A DNA stretch of 64,000 nt from Desulfobacteraceae bacterium (GTDB taxonomy: Bacteria; Desulfobacterota; Desulfobacteria; Desulfobacterales; SURF-15): positions 8,377 to 72,376 of the forward strand of contig QZKK01000232.1 of the NCBI GenBank assembly GCA_003599475.1, written 5' to 3'. The notes under the pieces are model-generated. The model had not been told where the DNA came from and made no database searches. It saw only the letters and a program-made list of their open reading frames with translations. The first letter of the stretch is position 1; each line of letters begins with the position of its first letter. Positions 34,022 to 42,346 of this stretch are shown here, in pieces. Made by a program: the position numbers and the translations under genes.

Positions 34022-34294
34022 TCAATTCGTGCGCGTATAACGTCGAAAGAACAATGCCGCATCTGCCTTGCCGAGATCGCTTCGGGAAACGGCCTCCACC
34101 AATTCGGCGAATTCATCTTCCGGAGCATCGAAATCGAACCCATTCAGGCCAAGAAAGACGAGCGCAGCCACCGCGCCGGTGCGCTTGTTTCCGTCCAGGA
34201 AAGGGTGATTTTTCACCAGGTGGAATAAATAAGCCGCCGCCATTTCGTGGATGTCGGTGTGCAGGAATTGTCCGCCATAGGTGGCAGACGGCAT
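34022..34294 (-). pseudogene. doc: Death-on-curing (Doc/Fic) toxin gene, 5'-truncated
   Basis: 90 residues with the complete Fic motif HPFLDGNKRTG preceded by MAAAYLFHLVKN and followed by a normal C-terminus. Doc kinases are about 125 residues: some 35 N-terminal residues are missing here, and the DNA upstream instead continues with a scrap of an unrelated ATPase. Doc inactivates EF-Tu by phosphorylation. Without the N-terminal helix the product may be unstable. No phd antitoxin is present. An ATG is available, so expression is not excluded. Confidence 0.7.
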
Positions 34295-34357
34295 GCCCCA
34301 GATTCCACGGAATCGCCCGGCACTGCTTGATCGAAGTGAGCCGGTCGAAGTGGCCGT

Positions 34358-34411
34358 GGCTTTGATCTCGAGGAAATAGAGTTTTGGCGACTTGGTGATC
34401 CGCTTGCCGAA
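34358..34411 (-). pseudogene. Fragment of a DUF4143 AAA+ ATPase
   Basis: The minus strand reads SNFGKRITKSPKLYFLE, which is the highly typical NxGKRxxKSPKxYFxDxG segment of DUF4143-type ATPases. It is interrupted on both sides by unrelated sequence. It may come from the same ancestral gene as the piece at 34653-35053, though it is now on the far side of an inserted fragment. Confidence 0.5.
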
Positions 34412-34412
34412 A

Positions 34413-34610
34413 TTACTCGAAGATGTTCAGGTCTGGTCGGGAACTTTCATAGAAACAGTGATCAAATCGGCTCTTTCTGAACCGTACGGAAATCCCGTCA
34501 AACGTCGTAATAGCACTCCGGCAATACACACGCTCATAGTAAGTACTTGGATTGCCAAGCAAAGCCTCGTACTCGGCAAGGCTTTTCAAACACAATGAGC
34601 TGTCCAACAC
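34413..34610 (-). pseudogene. Hypothetical protein N-terminal fragment (possible PBECR-like)
   Basis: 65 codons, including LAEYEALLGNPSTYYERVY and TTFDGISVRFRKSRFDHCFY. The string resembles, in my memory, the start of small proteins annotated as phage barnase/EndoU-like nuclease domain proteins, but I cannot confirm this. The frame ends where the ATPase fragment begins, so the C-terminal half is lost. Confidence 0.4.
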
Positions 34611-34652
34611 GTTCGTGGTTGGTCATGGCCATGGGTGCGTGCTCCTTTTGCG

Positions 34653-35053
34653 TTATCGTGATTCCTGGGGCATCAACAGCCAGACATAGGCCGGCTGGGT
34701 CAGCACACCGGACGGCGCCTCACGCGGCAGGCCGTCCTGGGTCAGGGTTAGAAGGCGCTTGCGTGCATTGGGAAACTGACGGCCCGCCTCCACGAGCGCC
34801 CGCAGCTCGCGTTCAGCGGTTTTCGGTGCGCCGGCTTCTGAGCACACCTGGATCAGGTCCTGGTCGCCGGAAAGATATCGAGCCAAAAAATCCACCTCGA
34901 ACCCCTGAGGCGTTTTCACATAGCTGACCTCCGCGCGCCGGCGTTCCAATTCTATAGATACCACCGTTTCAGGGCATGTCCGATGTTAGAGCGGCCGCTT
35001 GCGCCGAAGGCGCCGATCAATGCCGGGTCCGCTGGATAGACTTTGCGCGGATT
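34653..35053 (-). pseudogene. C-terminal part of a DUF4143 AAA+ ATPase, frameshifted
   Basis: One frame reads NPRKVYPADPALIGAFGASG and RSNIGHAL; then a one-base loss near 34977 shifts to ETVVSIELERRRAEVSYVKT and GFEVDFLARYLSG, IQVCSEAG, ERELRALVEAG and LLTLTQDGLP. These are successive conserved blocks of the C-terminal nuclease-like DUF4143 domain. The AAA+ domain is missing upstream. Function lost. Confidence 0.65.
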
Positions 35054-35054
35054 G

Positions 35055-35462
35055 GAGTTTCGCCTTCTTTCGGATTTTTGAAATGCTGCTCAATTTCGCT
35101 TTGGATGCGCCGTTTGACAGCCTCAATGGTCAGGTTTGCCCGGCCCACCCGCAGGGCGTCAGCAACTCGGCAAGCAGCATCCAGGCCTGCAGATACCAGC
35201 ATGATCGGTACGGTTGGACTTGTGGTTTCTCCAACCCGGGGGGTCGGCACATCGAATAAATGGAGCGGCTCGGTGTTTTCGGCTAAGCTGCGCTCATAGA
35301 GGGAGCTATCCACGGTCAGAAGGGTGCCGTCGATCACGCTGTCGATTCCCCTGATCGTAAGCTTTCGATGAGGCTCGGCGGTCACGGTACAGCCCAGGTC
35401 CTTCGGATACCTGGAGTCGGCGATGGCCTCCCATATGGTTGCCAGCGTAACATCCCCCTTTC
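35055..35462 (-). pseudogene. Unrecognised gene fragment
   Basis: An open frame without a clear start: KGDVTLATIWEAIADSRYPK, then LTIRGIDSVIDGTLLTVDSS, PTVPIMLVSAGLDAACRVAD and KRRIQSEIEQHFKNPKEGE. Codon use and hydrophobic pattern look like a true protein. It runs directly out of the GIY-YIG fragment at one end and into the ATPase at the other. I do not recognise the family. Confidence 0.4.
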
Positions 35463-35600
35463 AGACTTGTGCGGATCTAAGGCGGTCGTTCTTGATGCAG
35501 AACCGGCACAATGCGCTGCGTAGCGATTTTCTAAATTGCTTGTTGCACCAACGTATAGAGAACCGGATTGAAGCCTTAGGATGTAAAACCAGGCAGGCAT
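35463..35600 (-). pseudogene. N-terminal fragment of a GIY-YIG nuclease
   Basis: MPAWFYILRLQSGSLYVGAT followed by SNLENRYAAHCAGSASRTTA is the first half of a UPF0213/YhbQ-like GIY-YIG domain, with YIL and YVG as the two signature triplets. The catalytic Arg region is present (NRYAAH) but the C-terminal helices with the metal-binding Glu are replaced by other sequence. A REP-like hairpin lies directly upstream. Confidence 0.6.
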
Positions 35601-35603
35601 ACA

Positions 35604-35685
35604 GGCCTTTCGACAGGCCTTTCGACAGGCTCAAGGCAGGTGAAAGGGGTACCACCCTTTGTGGGTACCCCTGAACGCGTCGAAA
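35604..35685. repeat. REP-like hairpin with tandem duplication
   Basis: A direct duplication of GGCCTTTCGACA is followed by TTTCGACAGGCTCAAGG and, further on, CCTGAACGCGTCGAAA as an imperfect outer stem. Inside lies a strong hairpin (35645-35672) with arms AGGGGTACCAC and GTGGGTACCCCT. The TTCGACAGGCTCA word is typical of REP-like elements in Proteobacteria. It ends one base before the tRNA gene. Confidence 0.6.
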
Positions 35686-35759
35686 TGGCTGGGAGACTAG
35701 GATTCGAACCTAGGTTGACGGAGTCAGAGTCCGTAGTCCTGCCGCTGGACGATCTCCCA
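35686..35759 (-). tRNA. tRNA-Gln (anticodon CTG)
   Basis: 74 nt with encoded CCA. Acceptor stem TGGGAGA/TCTCCCA, anticodon stem and loop CGGACTCTGACTCCG with CTG in the loop, T-arm CTAGGTTCGAATCCTAG. It lies downstream of gltX on the same strand (121 nt). Its 3' end faces the stretch of broken genes at 33.6-35.6 kb, the side where tRNA-targeting integrases insert elements. Confidence 0.95.
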
Positions 35760-35880
35760 GAAAATGGGTTCCGCGTTCGACGTTTCGGGTTCAACGGTTA
35801 TCATCGACCGAACCGCTCCCGATCTTGAACGCGCAACGAATGATGTCCTTATTTTTAAAGGACGGTTTGGAAAAAGTCAA

Positions 35881-37296
35881 CTATCCTGTTTCGACCTGTT
35901 TGGATTTGATGAAAGAGACGGCCTGGTTCAGGCGGGCCAGCACCTTTTCCTTTCCCAGGACCTCCATGATCTCGAAGATTCCGGGGCTTACGGTCTTTCC
36001 GGTGAGCGCGACCCGGACCGGCTGCGCGATTTTTCCGAATTTAAGACCGGAAGGCTCGATCACCCGTTTGAAGGCGCCCTCGAGATCTTTTTCTCCGAAA
36101 GAGCTGAGCTCTTCCATTTCACGGGCCAGATGCTCGAGCGGTTCGAGGGTGTCCGAGGTGAGAAATTTGGCTGCGGCCGCCTCATCGTAGGAGACCTTGT
36201 CCCGGTAATAAAATACCGCCCCGTCCGCCATCTCGATCAGGGTCTTGCTTCGGGTGTTGAGGGTTCCGATCACCCGGTCCAGATAGTCGCCCGGTTCGGC
36301 CGCGCACCCCCGTTCTTTTAAAAACGGCAGCAGGTGAGCGGAAAGCGCCCTTGCATCCTTGGCCCTGATGTGGTCGGCATTGAGCGCCAGCAGCTTTTCC
36401 ACGTCGAAGATTCCAGCGGAGCGTCCGATGTTTTGCAGAGTGAATTTTTCGATCAGCTCTTTTCGGGTGAAAAATTCCTGATCGCCGTGGGACCACCCGA
36501 GGCGAACCAGATAGTTGATCATGGCGTCGGGCAGATACCCCATGTCCCGGTAGGCGGTTACCGACATGGCCCCATGGCGCTTGCTCAGGCGCGAGCGGTC
36601 GTTTCCGAGCACCATGGGGACGTGGCCGAAAACCGGAAGCGGGGCATCGAGGGCCCGGTAGAGCTGGATCTGCTTGGGGGTGTTGTTGACGTGGTCGTCT
36701 CCCCGGATCACCGTGTTGATCCCCAGGGTGATATCGTCTATGACAACCGCAAAATTGTAAGTCGGCATCCCGTCGCTTCGCTCGATCACGAAATCGTCAA
36801 GCTCCGCATTCTGGAAGACGATGTTCCCCTTGATCACGTCTTCGAGCACCGTCGTTCCGGCAAGCGGCGCTTTGAAGCGCACGACCGAGCCCTCCGTGCG
36901 CGTAAGCCCCATTTCGCGGCAGGTTCCGTCATACTTGGGTTTTCCGCCGGCCTCCTGGGCCCTCCTGCGCATCTCCTCCAACTGCTCCGGACTGCATATA
37001 CAATGGTATGCATGACCGGAATCGACCAGCCTCTGCACATACTCCCGGTAGATTTCAAGCCTCCGGGACTGAAAATAGGGCCCCCGGTCCCAATCGATTC
37101 CGAGCCATTCCAGCGCCTCCAGGATGGCATCGATCGACTCCTGCGTGGAGCGCTTCACATCCGTATCTTCGATGCGGAGAACAAATGTTCCGCCGGTGTG
37201 CCGGGCATACAGCCAGTTGAACAGGGCCGTGCGCGCACCCCCCACATGGAGAAATCCACTCGGACTCGGCGGAAATCGGGTTACAATATTTTCCAT
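35881..37296 (-). CDS. gltX: Glutamyl-tRNA synthetase
   Basis: 471 residues, class I. The HIGH-type motif is PPSPSGFLHVGGARTALFNW near the N-terminus, KMSKS-type DRSRLSKRHGAMSV near residue 240. The zinc-site Cys pattern CICS...C is present (YHCICSPEQ, TCREM). It charges tRNA-Glu; in many Desulfobacterota the enzyme is non-discriminating and also mischarges tRNA-Gln for GatCAB amidation. No glnS is visible here, so the adjacency to tRNA-Gln is suggestive only. AGGG lies 12 nt upstream of the ATG. Confidence 0.95.
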   Translation of the reverse strand: MENIVTRFPPSPSGFLHVGGARTALFNWLYARHTGGTFVLRIEDTDVKRSTQESIDAILEALEWLGIDWDRGPYFQSRRLEIYREYVQRLVDSGHAYHCICSPEQLEEMRRRAQEAGGKPKYDGTCREMGLTRTEGSVVRFKAPLAGTTVLEDVIKGNIVFQNAELDDFVIERSDGMPTYNFAVVIDDITLGINTVIRGDDHVNNTPKQIQLYRALDAPLPVFGHVPMVLGNDRSRLSKRHGAMSVTAYRDMGYLPDAMINYLVRLGWSHGDQEFFTRKELIEKFTLQNIGRSAGIFDVEKLLALNADHIRAKDARALSAHLLPFLKERGCAAEPGDYLDRVIGTLNTRSKTLIEMADGAVFYYRDKVSYDEAAAAKFLTSDTLEPLEHLAREMEELSSFGEKDLEGAFKRVIEPSGLKFGKIAQPVRVALTGKTVSPGIFEIMEVLGKEKVLARLNQAVSFIKSKQVETG

Positions 37297-37642
37297 TTCT
37301 TTGAATCCCTATTTCATTGAACATTTAAAAGTGATATATTCAACCGGTTTATATTTGATGGATCGTCTGCTGATCGGTAGCAGTTAGTATAAGTAATAGG
37401 AATCATGGATCAAGCATCCCCTCCGAAACATGCAACGCTCGGCCGAGTCCGGAGTCCGTCCGGACCCAAGGCGCGCCCGTGCCTCCAGGGGTCTGGGATC
37501 ATTGTTCCGCAAGTATAAATTATTCATAAAAATCAATCAGTTTATCTCATAAAAGGAACGGTTTGGGGCTCCATTCGAACTCCGTAATCATACTCGAAAC
37601 AGAAGCATAAGAAAAGCGGTAAAAAAAATCGGAAAAGACGCT
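37297..37642. other. Intergenic region between divergent gltX and rpmF
   Basis: About 350 nt before the rpmF promoter. No coding frame or recognisable RNA. It becomes AT-rich after 37500. GC-rich text around 37440-37500 shows no stable terminator with a T-run. Confidence 0.4.
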
Positions 37643-37671
37643 TGACATTGCCGTTCAATTCAATTACTACA
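37643..37671 (+). promoter_or_regulatory. Promoter of the rpmF-fab operon
   Basis: TTGACA (37643-37648), 17-nt spacer, then TACTAC (37666-37671). The -35 box is perfect, the -10 box weak. About 70 nt of leader separate it from rpmF. The reading rests on box and spacer fit only. Confidence 0.5.
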
Positions 37672-37741
37672 GGAGAAACTTCGGGTAAAAGTCATTTCGT
37701 GCACGTATAAACAATAAATTCAATAACTTAAAGGATTACTT

Positions 37742-37924
37742 ATGGGACTACCAAAGCACAAACTATCGAAGGCGAGGAGAGACAGCCGGCGTACGCACAA
37801 AAAAACGGCGTCGCCGAGCGTGTCCAAATGCCCCCAATGCGGGGAAACCAAGCAGCCCCACCATGTGTGTCCGAGCTGTGGAAGCTACAAGGGCCGAACC
37901 GTGATCGAACCTGAAGAGGAATAA
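37742..37924 (+). CDS. rpmF: 50S ribosomal protein L32
   Basis: 60 residues: MGLPKHKLSKARRDSRRTHK, then a zinc ribbon CPQCGE ... CPSCGSYKGR, so the C+ (zinc) form. AAAGGA precedes the ATG. As in many bacteria it opens a fatty-acid-synthesis cluster, but here the next gene is an acyl-CoA dehydrogenase rather than plsX. Confidence 0.95.
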   Translation: MGLPKHKLSKARRDSRRTHKKTASPSVSKCPQCGETKQPHHVCPSCGSYKGRTVIEPEEE

Positions 37925-37946
37925 GCGAAAGGGGAAAAAGGAATCG

Positions 37947-39617
37947 ATGGCAATGTCCGATCAAACGGGTGCTGCCGGATTGGCGGGGTTGGACCCCGAG
38001 TCGAGGAAACTGGTCCTCGACACTGTCCGGCAGCTTCGAAAAAAGCTCCTGACCAAAGAAAACATCCTTGAATGGGACAAGAAGGAGATATTTCCGGAAG
38101 AAGCGATTCGGAAAATGCTCGATCCCGAAATCGGGCTGCAGCTTCTGTTTATTCCTGAAGCATACGGCGGAATCGGCGGAGGCGCCAGGGATAGCTGCGC
38201 CGTCACCCGTGAGATATCGAAGATCTGCCTGGGGGTTGCCACCGCATTTTTTGCCATCCAGCTCGGGGCCGACCCCCTCCTGGTTGCGGGAACCGAAGAG
38301 CAGAAGGAAAAGTGGCTCGGCGCCATCGCAGATGGAAAGACGCTGGTTGCCTATGCGGTCACCGAACCGGACGCCGGAAGCAACCTGGCTGCGCTTCAGA
38401 CGACGGCAGACCCCGTTCACAATGATTCCGGAACGCTCATCGGCTACAAGGTCAACGGAAACAAGCAGTTCATCTCGACCGGGGGCTATGCCGATTTCAT
38501 CACCCTGCTCGCCCGAGCCCCGGAAGGGCCGACCTTTTTCGTAGTCGAGAAGGGTGCCAAGGGTTTTCATCAGGGCAAAGGCGAGGAAAAGCACGGAATC
38601 CGCGCTTCCAATACCTCGGCCCTTTCGTTTTCCGATGTCTTTGTCCCCGTGGAAAACCTCATCGGGGGCGTTGCCGGCAGAGGGCTCAAGCAGGCAAACG
38701 CAGTCTTCGGCTATACACGGCTGATGGTGGCGGCAATGGGCCTGGGTGCGGGGGAAGCGGCTCTTAACATCGCCGTTCCCTATGCCAGGGAGCGGGTGCA
38801 GTTCGGCTCCCCGCTTTGCGAGAAGCAGGGGTATACCCACAAGCTGATCGTTCCAAACGCAGTGCGCATGGAAGCCGCCGATGCCTACATCGAAGAGATC
38901 GCCTCCCGGTTCGATGCCGGGGAGACGGATCTGGAGGTGGAAGGCTCCATTGCCAAGCTCTTTGCAACCGAAGCCGGAAACAAGGCCGCCGAAGATGCCA
39001 TCCAGGCTCTGGGCGGCTACGGGTACATCGCCGAGTACGAGGTGGAAAAGATCAAGCGCGATGTTCGGATCACCTGCATCTACGAAGGGACCAGCGAAAT
39101 CCAGCAAAACATCATCAGCACGTTCCGCTGGAAGGCCAGCCGGAAGACAAAAGGCGGATTTTACGGCGGCCTGCAGGCGGAAATGGAAGCACTGGACGCC
39201 CGCCTGCCCGACCTCGGCTGCCGTTATTATGCGCTTGCCGCAGGGACCCTCAATGCGGCAGTCGACCTGGTTCACGACAATCGGCTGACCCGAAAGCAGC
39301 ACGTGATGTTTTCCCTGGCCGACATGATGATGCATGTCGAGGTGGGGGCATGCCTCGCCCGGAAGGCCGCGCGCCTTGCAGACAGCGGAGACGGCAAAGC
39401 CGAAAGAACAAAAACGGCTTCGCGGATCTTCGCGAACACCGTATCGGAGATCGTTTATCAGAACATCTTGAAAATCGTAAAGGGAAGCGGTGTGTTCAAC
39501 CCGGAGGCAGCCGCCGAATTTCTGAACCGGACCTCGCACGCTGACCTTGCGGACAGCTACGACAATCTGATCACCGACATGGATCGGTTTTCGGATTTTA
39601 TTTTTCCACGGAGGTAG
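37947..39617 (+). CDS. Acyl-CoA dehydrogenase with C-terminal extension
   Basis: 556 residues. Blocks in order: LGVATAFFAIQLGADPLLVAG, VTEPDAGSNLAALQTTA (flavin and substrate binding), GIRASNTSALSFSDVFVP, GEAALNIAVPYARERVQFG, ALGGYGYIAEYEVEKIKRDV and IYEGTSEIQQNII with the catalytic Glu. About 150 further residues follow, as in the long ACAD group. It would introduce an alpha,beta double bond into an acyl-CoA using FAD and ETF. Position is unusual: it lies 22 nt after rpmF and 3 nt before fabG, where plsX-fabH-fabD usually stand. It may act on a short-chain acyl-CoA that supplies or drains the same pool (inference). Confidence 0.9.
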   Translation: MAMSDQTGAAGLAGLDPESRKLVLDTVRQLRKKLLTKENILEWDKKEIFPEEAIRKMLDPEIGLQLLFIPEAYGGIGGGARDSCAVTREISKICLGVATAFFAIQLGADPLLVAGTEEQKEKWLGAIADGKTLVAYAVTEPDAGSNLAALQTTADPVHNDSGTLIGYKVNGNKQFISTGGYADFITLLARAPEGPTFFVVEKGAKGFHQGKGEEKHGIRASNTSALSFSDVFVPVENLIGGVAGRGLKQANAVFGYTRLMVAAMGLGAGEAALNIAVPYARERVQFGSPLCEKQGYTHKLIVPNAVRMEAADAYIEEIASRFDAGETDLEVEGSIAKLFATEAGNKAAEDAIQALGGYGYIAEYEVEKIKRDVRITCIYEGTSEIQQNIISTFRWKASRKTKGGFYGGLQAEMEALDARLPDLGCRYYALAAGTLNAAVDLVHDNRLTRKQHVMFSLADMMMHVEVGACLARKAARLADSGDGKAERTKTASRIFANTVSEIVYQNILKIVKGSGVFNPEAAAEFLNRTSHADLADSYDNLITDMDRFSDFIFPRR

Positions 39618-39620
39618 TCG

Positions 39621-40382
39621 ATGGCGGAAGCGTCAAAGAGGACGGTGGTGGTCACCGGGGGATCCAGAGGAATCGGCCGGACGATCTGTCTTTTCATGGC
39701 CGGAAGCGATACCCATATCTACCTGAACTATTACAGCCCCAATCTCGAAGAAGAGGCGAAAAAAGCGCAGGAGACAGTCGATGCGGTCGTCAAGGCGGGC
39801 GGTACCGCTTCTGCTGCGGCGGTCAACGTGGCCTCCGAAGCCGAGGTCGAGGGTTTCTTTGAAAAGATTGTCGAGGAGACCGGACGCATCGATGTCCTCG
39901 TAAACAACGCCGGGATCACCCGGGACGGTCTTCTGCTCCGGATGAAGGAGAAGGACTGGGACGCAGTCATCGACATCAACCTCAAGGGGGCTTTTTACTG
40001 CACCCGGGCTGCGGCCCGGCCGATGATGCAGCGCCGCTTCGGCCGGATCATCAACATGGCCTCGGTGGTCGGTGTCACCGGAAATGCGGGCCAGGCCAAT
40101 TATGCAGCCTCCAAAGCGGGGCTCATCGGGCTTACCAAGACGACGGCAAAGGAATTTGCCGCCCGGGGGATCACCGTCAACGCGGTCGCTCCCGGCTTCA
40201 TCGAAACGGATATGACGGCAGCTCTTTCGGAGAAGGCCAAAACGGCCATGCTGAGCCAGGTGCCTCTGGGGCGGGCCGGAAAACCGGAAGACGTGGCCGC
40301 AGTGGTCGAATTTCTGGCGTCCGAACGCGCGGCATACATCACCGGGCAGGTGATCCATGTCAGCGGCGGCATGTATATCTAA
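39621..40382 (+). CDS. fabG: 3-oxoacyl-ACP reductase
   Basis: 253 residues, short-chain dehydrogenase. NADPH-binding TGGSRGIGRTI, NNAG in VLVNNAGITRDGLLLRM, catalytic Ser in INMASVVGVTG, and YAASKAGLIGLTK with Tyr and Lys; C-terminus ITGQVIHVSGGMYI is FabG-like. The enzyme reduces 3-oxoacyl-ACP in each elongation cycle. GGAGG precedes the ATG; the gene starts 3 nt after the acyl-CoA dehydrogenase stop. acpP and fabF follow. Confidence 0.93.
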   Translation: MAEASKRTVVVTGGSRGIGRTICLFMAGSDTHIYLNYYSPNLEEEAKKAQETVDAVVKAGGTASAAAVNVASEAEVEGFFEKIVEETGRIDVLVNNAGITRDGLLLRMKEKDWDAVIDINLKGAFYCTRAAARPMMQRRFGRIINMASVVGVTGNAGQANYAASKAGLIGLTKTTAKEFAARGITVNAVAPGFIETDMTAALSEKAKTAMLSQVPLGRAGKPEDVAAVVEFLASERAAYITGQVIHVSGGMYI

Positions 40383-40383
40383 G

Positions 40384-40536
40384 CGTTCAGCGTTCAGGGT
40401 TCAGGGTTCAGCCGCAAGCGGCGGGGTTGCCCTTATAACAAACGTTAACGTTCTCCGCTCCGCTTGTCGGGTGCGGAGTTTTGAAAAGAATAATGAAGTA
40501 AGTTCCTAAAAATCCCGCCGCTTGCGGGGCTGCAGA
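40384..40536. repeat. Inverted element between fabG and acpP
   Basis: It begins with GTTCAG words (GCGTTCAGCGTTCAGGGTTC), then arms GCCGCAAGCGGCGGGG and TCCCGCCGCTTGCGGGGC about 75 nt apart as reverse complements. It interrupts the otherwise tight fab operon and may be a small mobile or REP-like unit. Confidence 0.6.
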
Positions 40537-40567
40537 GTCTTGAATCGCATGAAAGGAGAAAGCAGGT

Positions 40568-40798
40568 ATGTCGATCGAAGATAAAGTCAAAAAGATCATT
40601 GCGGAAAAACTGAGTGTCGATCTGAACGAGGTGGTGCCGGAGGCTTCTTTTGTGGACGATCTGGGTGCGGATTCCCTGGATCTGGTCGAGTTGATCATGT
40701 CGATGGAAGAGGAATTCGACGTTGAAATTTCCGATGAAGATGCGGAAAAGCTGGTAACGGTGAAGAATGTACTCGAGTACGTCAAGCGGCAAATGTAG
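40568..40798 (+). CDS. acpP: Acyl carrier protein
   Basis: 76 residues, acidic. The phosphopantetheine attachment motif is [20 protein letters not shown] (Ser about residue 36). AAAGGAG lies before the ATG. It carries growing acyl chains for FabG, FabF and partners; flanked by both in the operon. Confidence 0.97.
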   Translation: MSIEDKVKKIIAEKLSVDLNEVVPEASFVDDLGADSLDLVELIMSMEEEFDVEISDEDAEKLVTVKNVLEYVKRQM

Positions 40799-40855
40799 CC
40801 TTTTCTTGCTGCAACAGGAGATCGGGATGGATCTTCCGTTCCAAAGGAGGATTGT

Positions 40856-42094
40856 TTGAAACGAAGGGTCGTCGTGACAGGGGTTGGGCTGATCACACCG
40901 CTGGGCATCGGGGCTGAGACGACATGGCCTGCCGTCTGCGCGGGCAAGTCGGGAATCGGAGAAATCACCCGATTCGATGCCTCCAATTTCGAGACCAAAA
41001 TCGCCGGCGAAGTCAAAGGATTCAAACCGGAGGAGTATCTTCCCAGAAAAGAGGCCAAGCGGACCTCCCTTTTCATCGCGTATGCCGTTGCGGCAACCCG
41101 TATGGCCCTCGAAGATTCCGGATTGAAGATCGAAGCTTCCAATTGCGACAGGGTCGGCGTTATCACCGGATGCGGCCTCGGGAACCTGACGATGCTGGAA
41201 GAGACCTGTCAGATCCTGTTCATGAAAGGCCCGCGCCGGGTGACCCCGTTTTTCATCCCCATGATCATCGGAAACATGGCAGCCGGCATGATCTCGATCC
41301 AATTCGGGGCCAAAGGCCCCAATTCTTCGCTTGCGACGGCGTGCGCGGCGGGCGCGCATGCCGTCGGAGACGCATTCAAGCTGATCCAAACCGGTCGCGC
41401 GGATGCGATGATTACGGGAGGCGTGGAGTCGGTCGTATCGGCGTCCGCCGTGGCCGGGTTCAATGCCATGAAGGCGCTTTCGACGCGGAACAGCGAGCCC
41501 CAAAAAGCCTCCCGGCCGTTTGACCGGGATCGGGACGGCTTCGTCATCGGAGAAGGGAGCGGAATTCTGATCCTGGAGGACCTGGAAAAAGCGCTCGAAC
41601 GGGGTGCCAAGATTTACGCCGAGATGATCGGATTCGGGATGAGCGGAGACGGCTACCACATGACCTCCCCGAGCCCGGACGGCGACGGCGCTGCCCGGTG
41701 CATTCAGGCCGCACTGGATGATGCCGGGGTCACCCCCGCCCAGGTGGATTACATCAACGCGCACGGCACCTCGACCCAGCTAAACGACTACTACGAAACC
41801 CTGGCGGTAAAAAGCGTTTTCAAGGAGCACGCCTACTCCGTTCCCATCAGCTCGACCAAATCGATGACGGGGCACCTCTTGGGCGGGGCCGGCGGCATCG
41901 AAACGGTCTTTACCGCATTGGCAATAAAAGACGGCATCATTCCTCCCACCATCAATCTCGATCATCCGGACGAAAGGTGCGACCTGGACTATGTACCCCA
42001 TCATGCCCGGAAGCAGGATCTGGAGATTGCGATGACCAATTCATTCGGCTTCGGCGGGACGAATGCCGCGTTGGTGCTGAAAAAATACCAGTAA
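40856..42094 (+). CDS. fabF: 3-oxoacyl-ACP synthase II
   Basis: 412 residues from a TTG start with a perfect AGGAGG 6 nt upstream; no in-frame ATG fits. Active-site Cys in SLATACAAGAHAVGDAF, His in NAHGTSTQLNDYYET and STKSMTGHLLGGAGG with Lys/His. It catalyses chain elongation by condensing malonyl-ACP with acyl-ACP. Last gene of the rpmF-ACAD-fabG-acpP-fabF run; a long inverted repeat follows. Confidence 0.96.
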   Translation: MKRRVVVTGVGLITPLGIGAETTWPAVCAGKSGIGEITRFDASNFETKIAGEVKGFKPEEYLPRKEAKRTSLFIAYAVAATRMALEDSGLKIEASNCDRVGVITGCGLGNLTMLEETCQILFMKGPRRVTPFFIPMIIGNMAAGMISIQFGAKGPNSSLATACAAGAHAVGDAFKLIQTGRADAMITGGVESVVSASAVAGFNAMKALSTRNSEPQKASRPFDRDRDGFVIGEGSGILILEDLEKALERGAKIYAEMIGFGMSGDGYHMTSPSPDGDGAARCIQAALDDAGVTPAQVDYINAHGTSTQLNDYYETLAVKSVFKEHAYSVPISSTKSMTGHLLGGAGGIETVFTALAIKDGIIPPTINLDHPDERCDLDYVPHHARKQDLEIAMTNSFGFGGTNAALVLKKYQ

Positions 42095-42095
42095 A

Positions 42096-42322
42096 TGTCG
42101 AATATCCAATGTAGAATGTCCAATGTCCAAGTGAATTCAAAGAAAGGAACATCCAAGGGTAAAATATGGGTCGAAATGATCGGTGCACTTAATGCGATCG
42201 TGCGAGAGGATCGACATTATCATCAGCCGTTCACCTTACCACTTCGATGCTTGACTTTCCACAGTTAGATATTCTCTTTCTTCCTTGGACATTGGAAATT
42301 GGACATTCTGCATTGGACATTG
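42096..42322. repeat. Inverted 'ATGTCCAATG' word-repeat element
   Basis: Left part ATATCCAATGTAGAATGTCC then AATGTCCAAG; right part CTTGGACATTGGAAATTGG then ACATTCTGCATTGGACATTG, reverse complements across about 150 nt. The word has a period of about 9-10 nt. It fills most of the gap between fabF and the deaminase gene. Confidence 0.7.
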
Positions 42323-42346
42323 ATCTGATCGGAGGTGGATTCCTAA

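Noticed and set aside
35686..35759. Attachment-site duplication of the tRNA-Gln 3' end
   Set aside because: I looked for a second copy of the T-arm and acceptor sequence in the neighbouring 8 kb by eye and found none.
37740..39539. 599-codon open frame antisense to rpmF and the acyl-CoA dehydrogenase
   Set aside because: Same reason; the plus strand has family motifs and ribosome-binding sites throughout.
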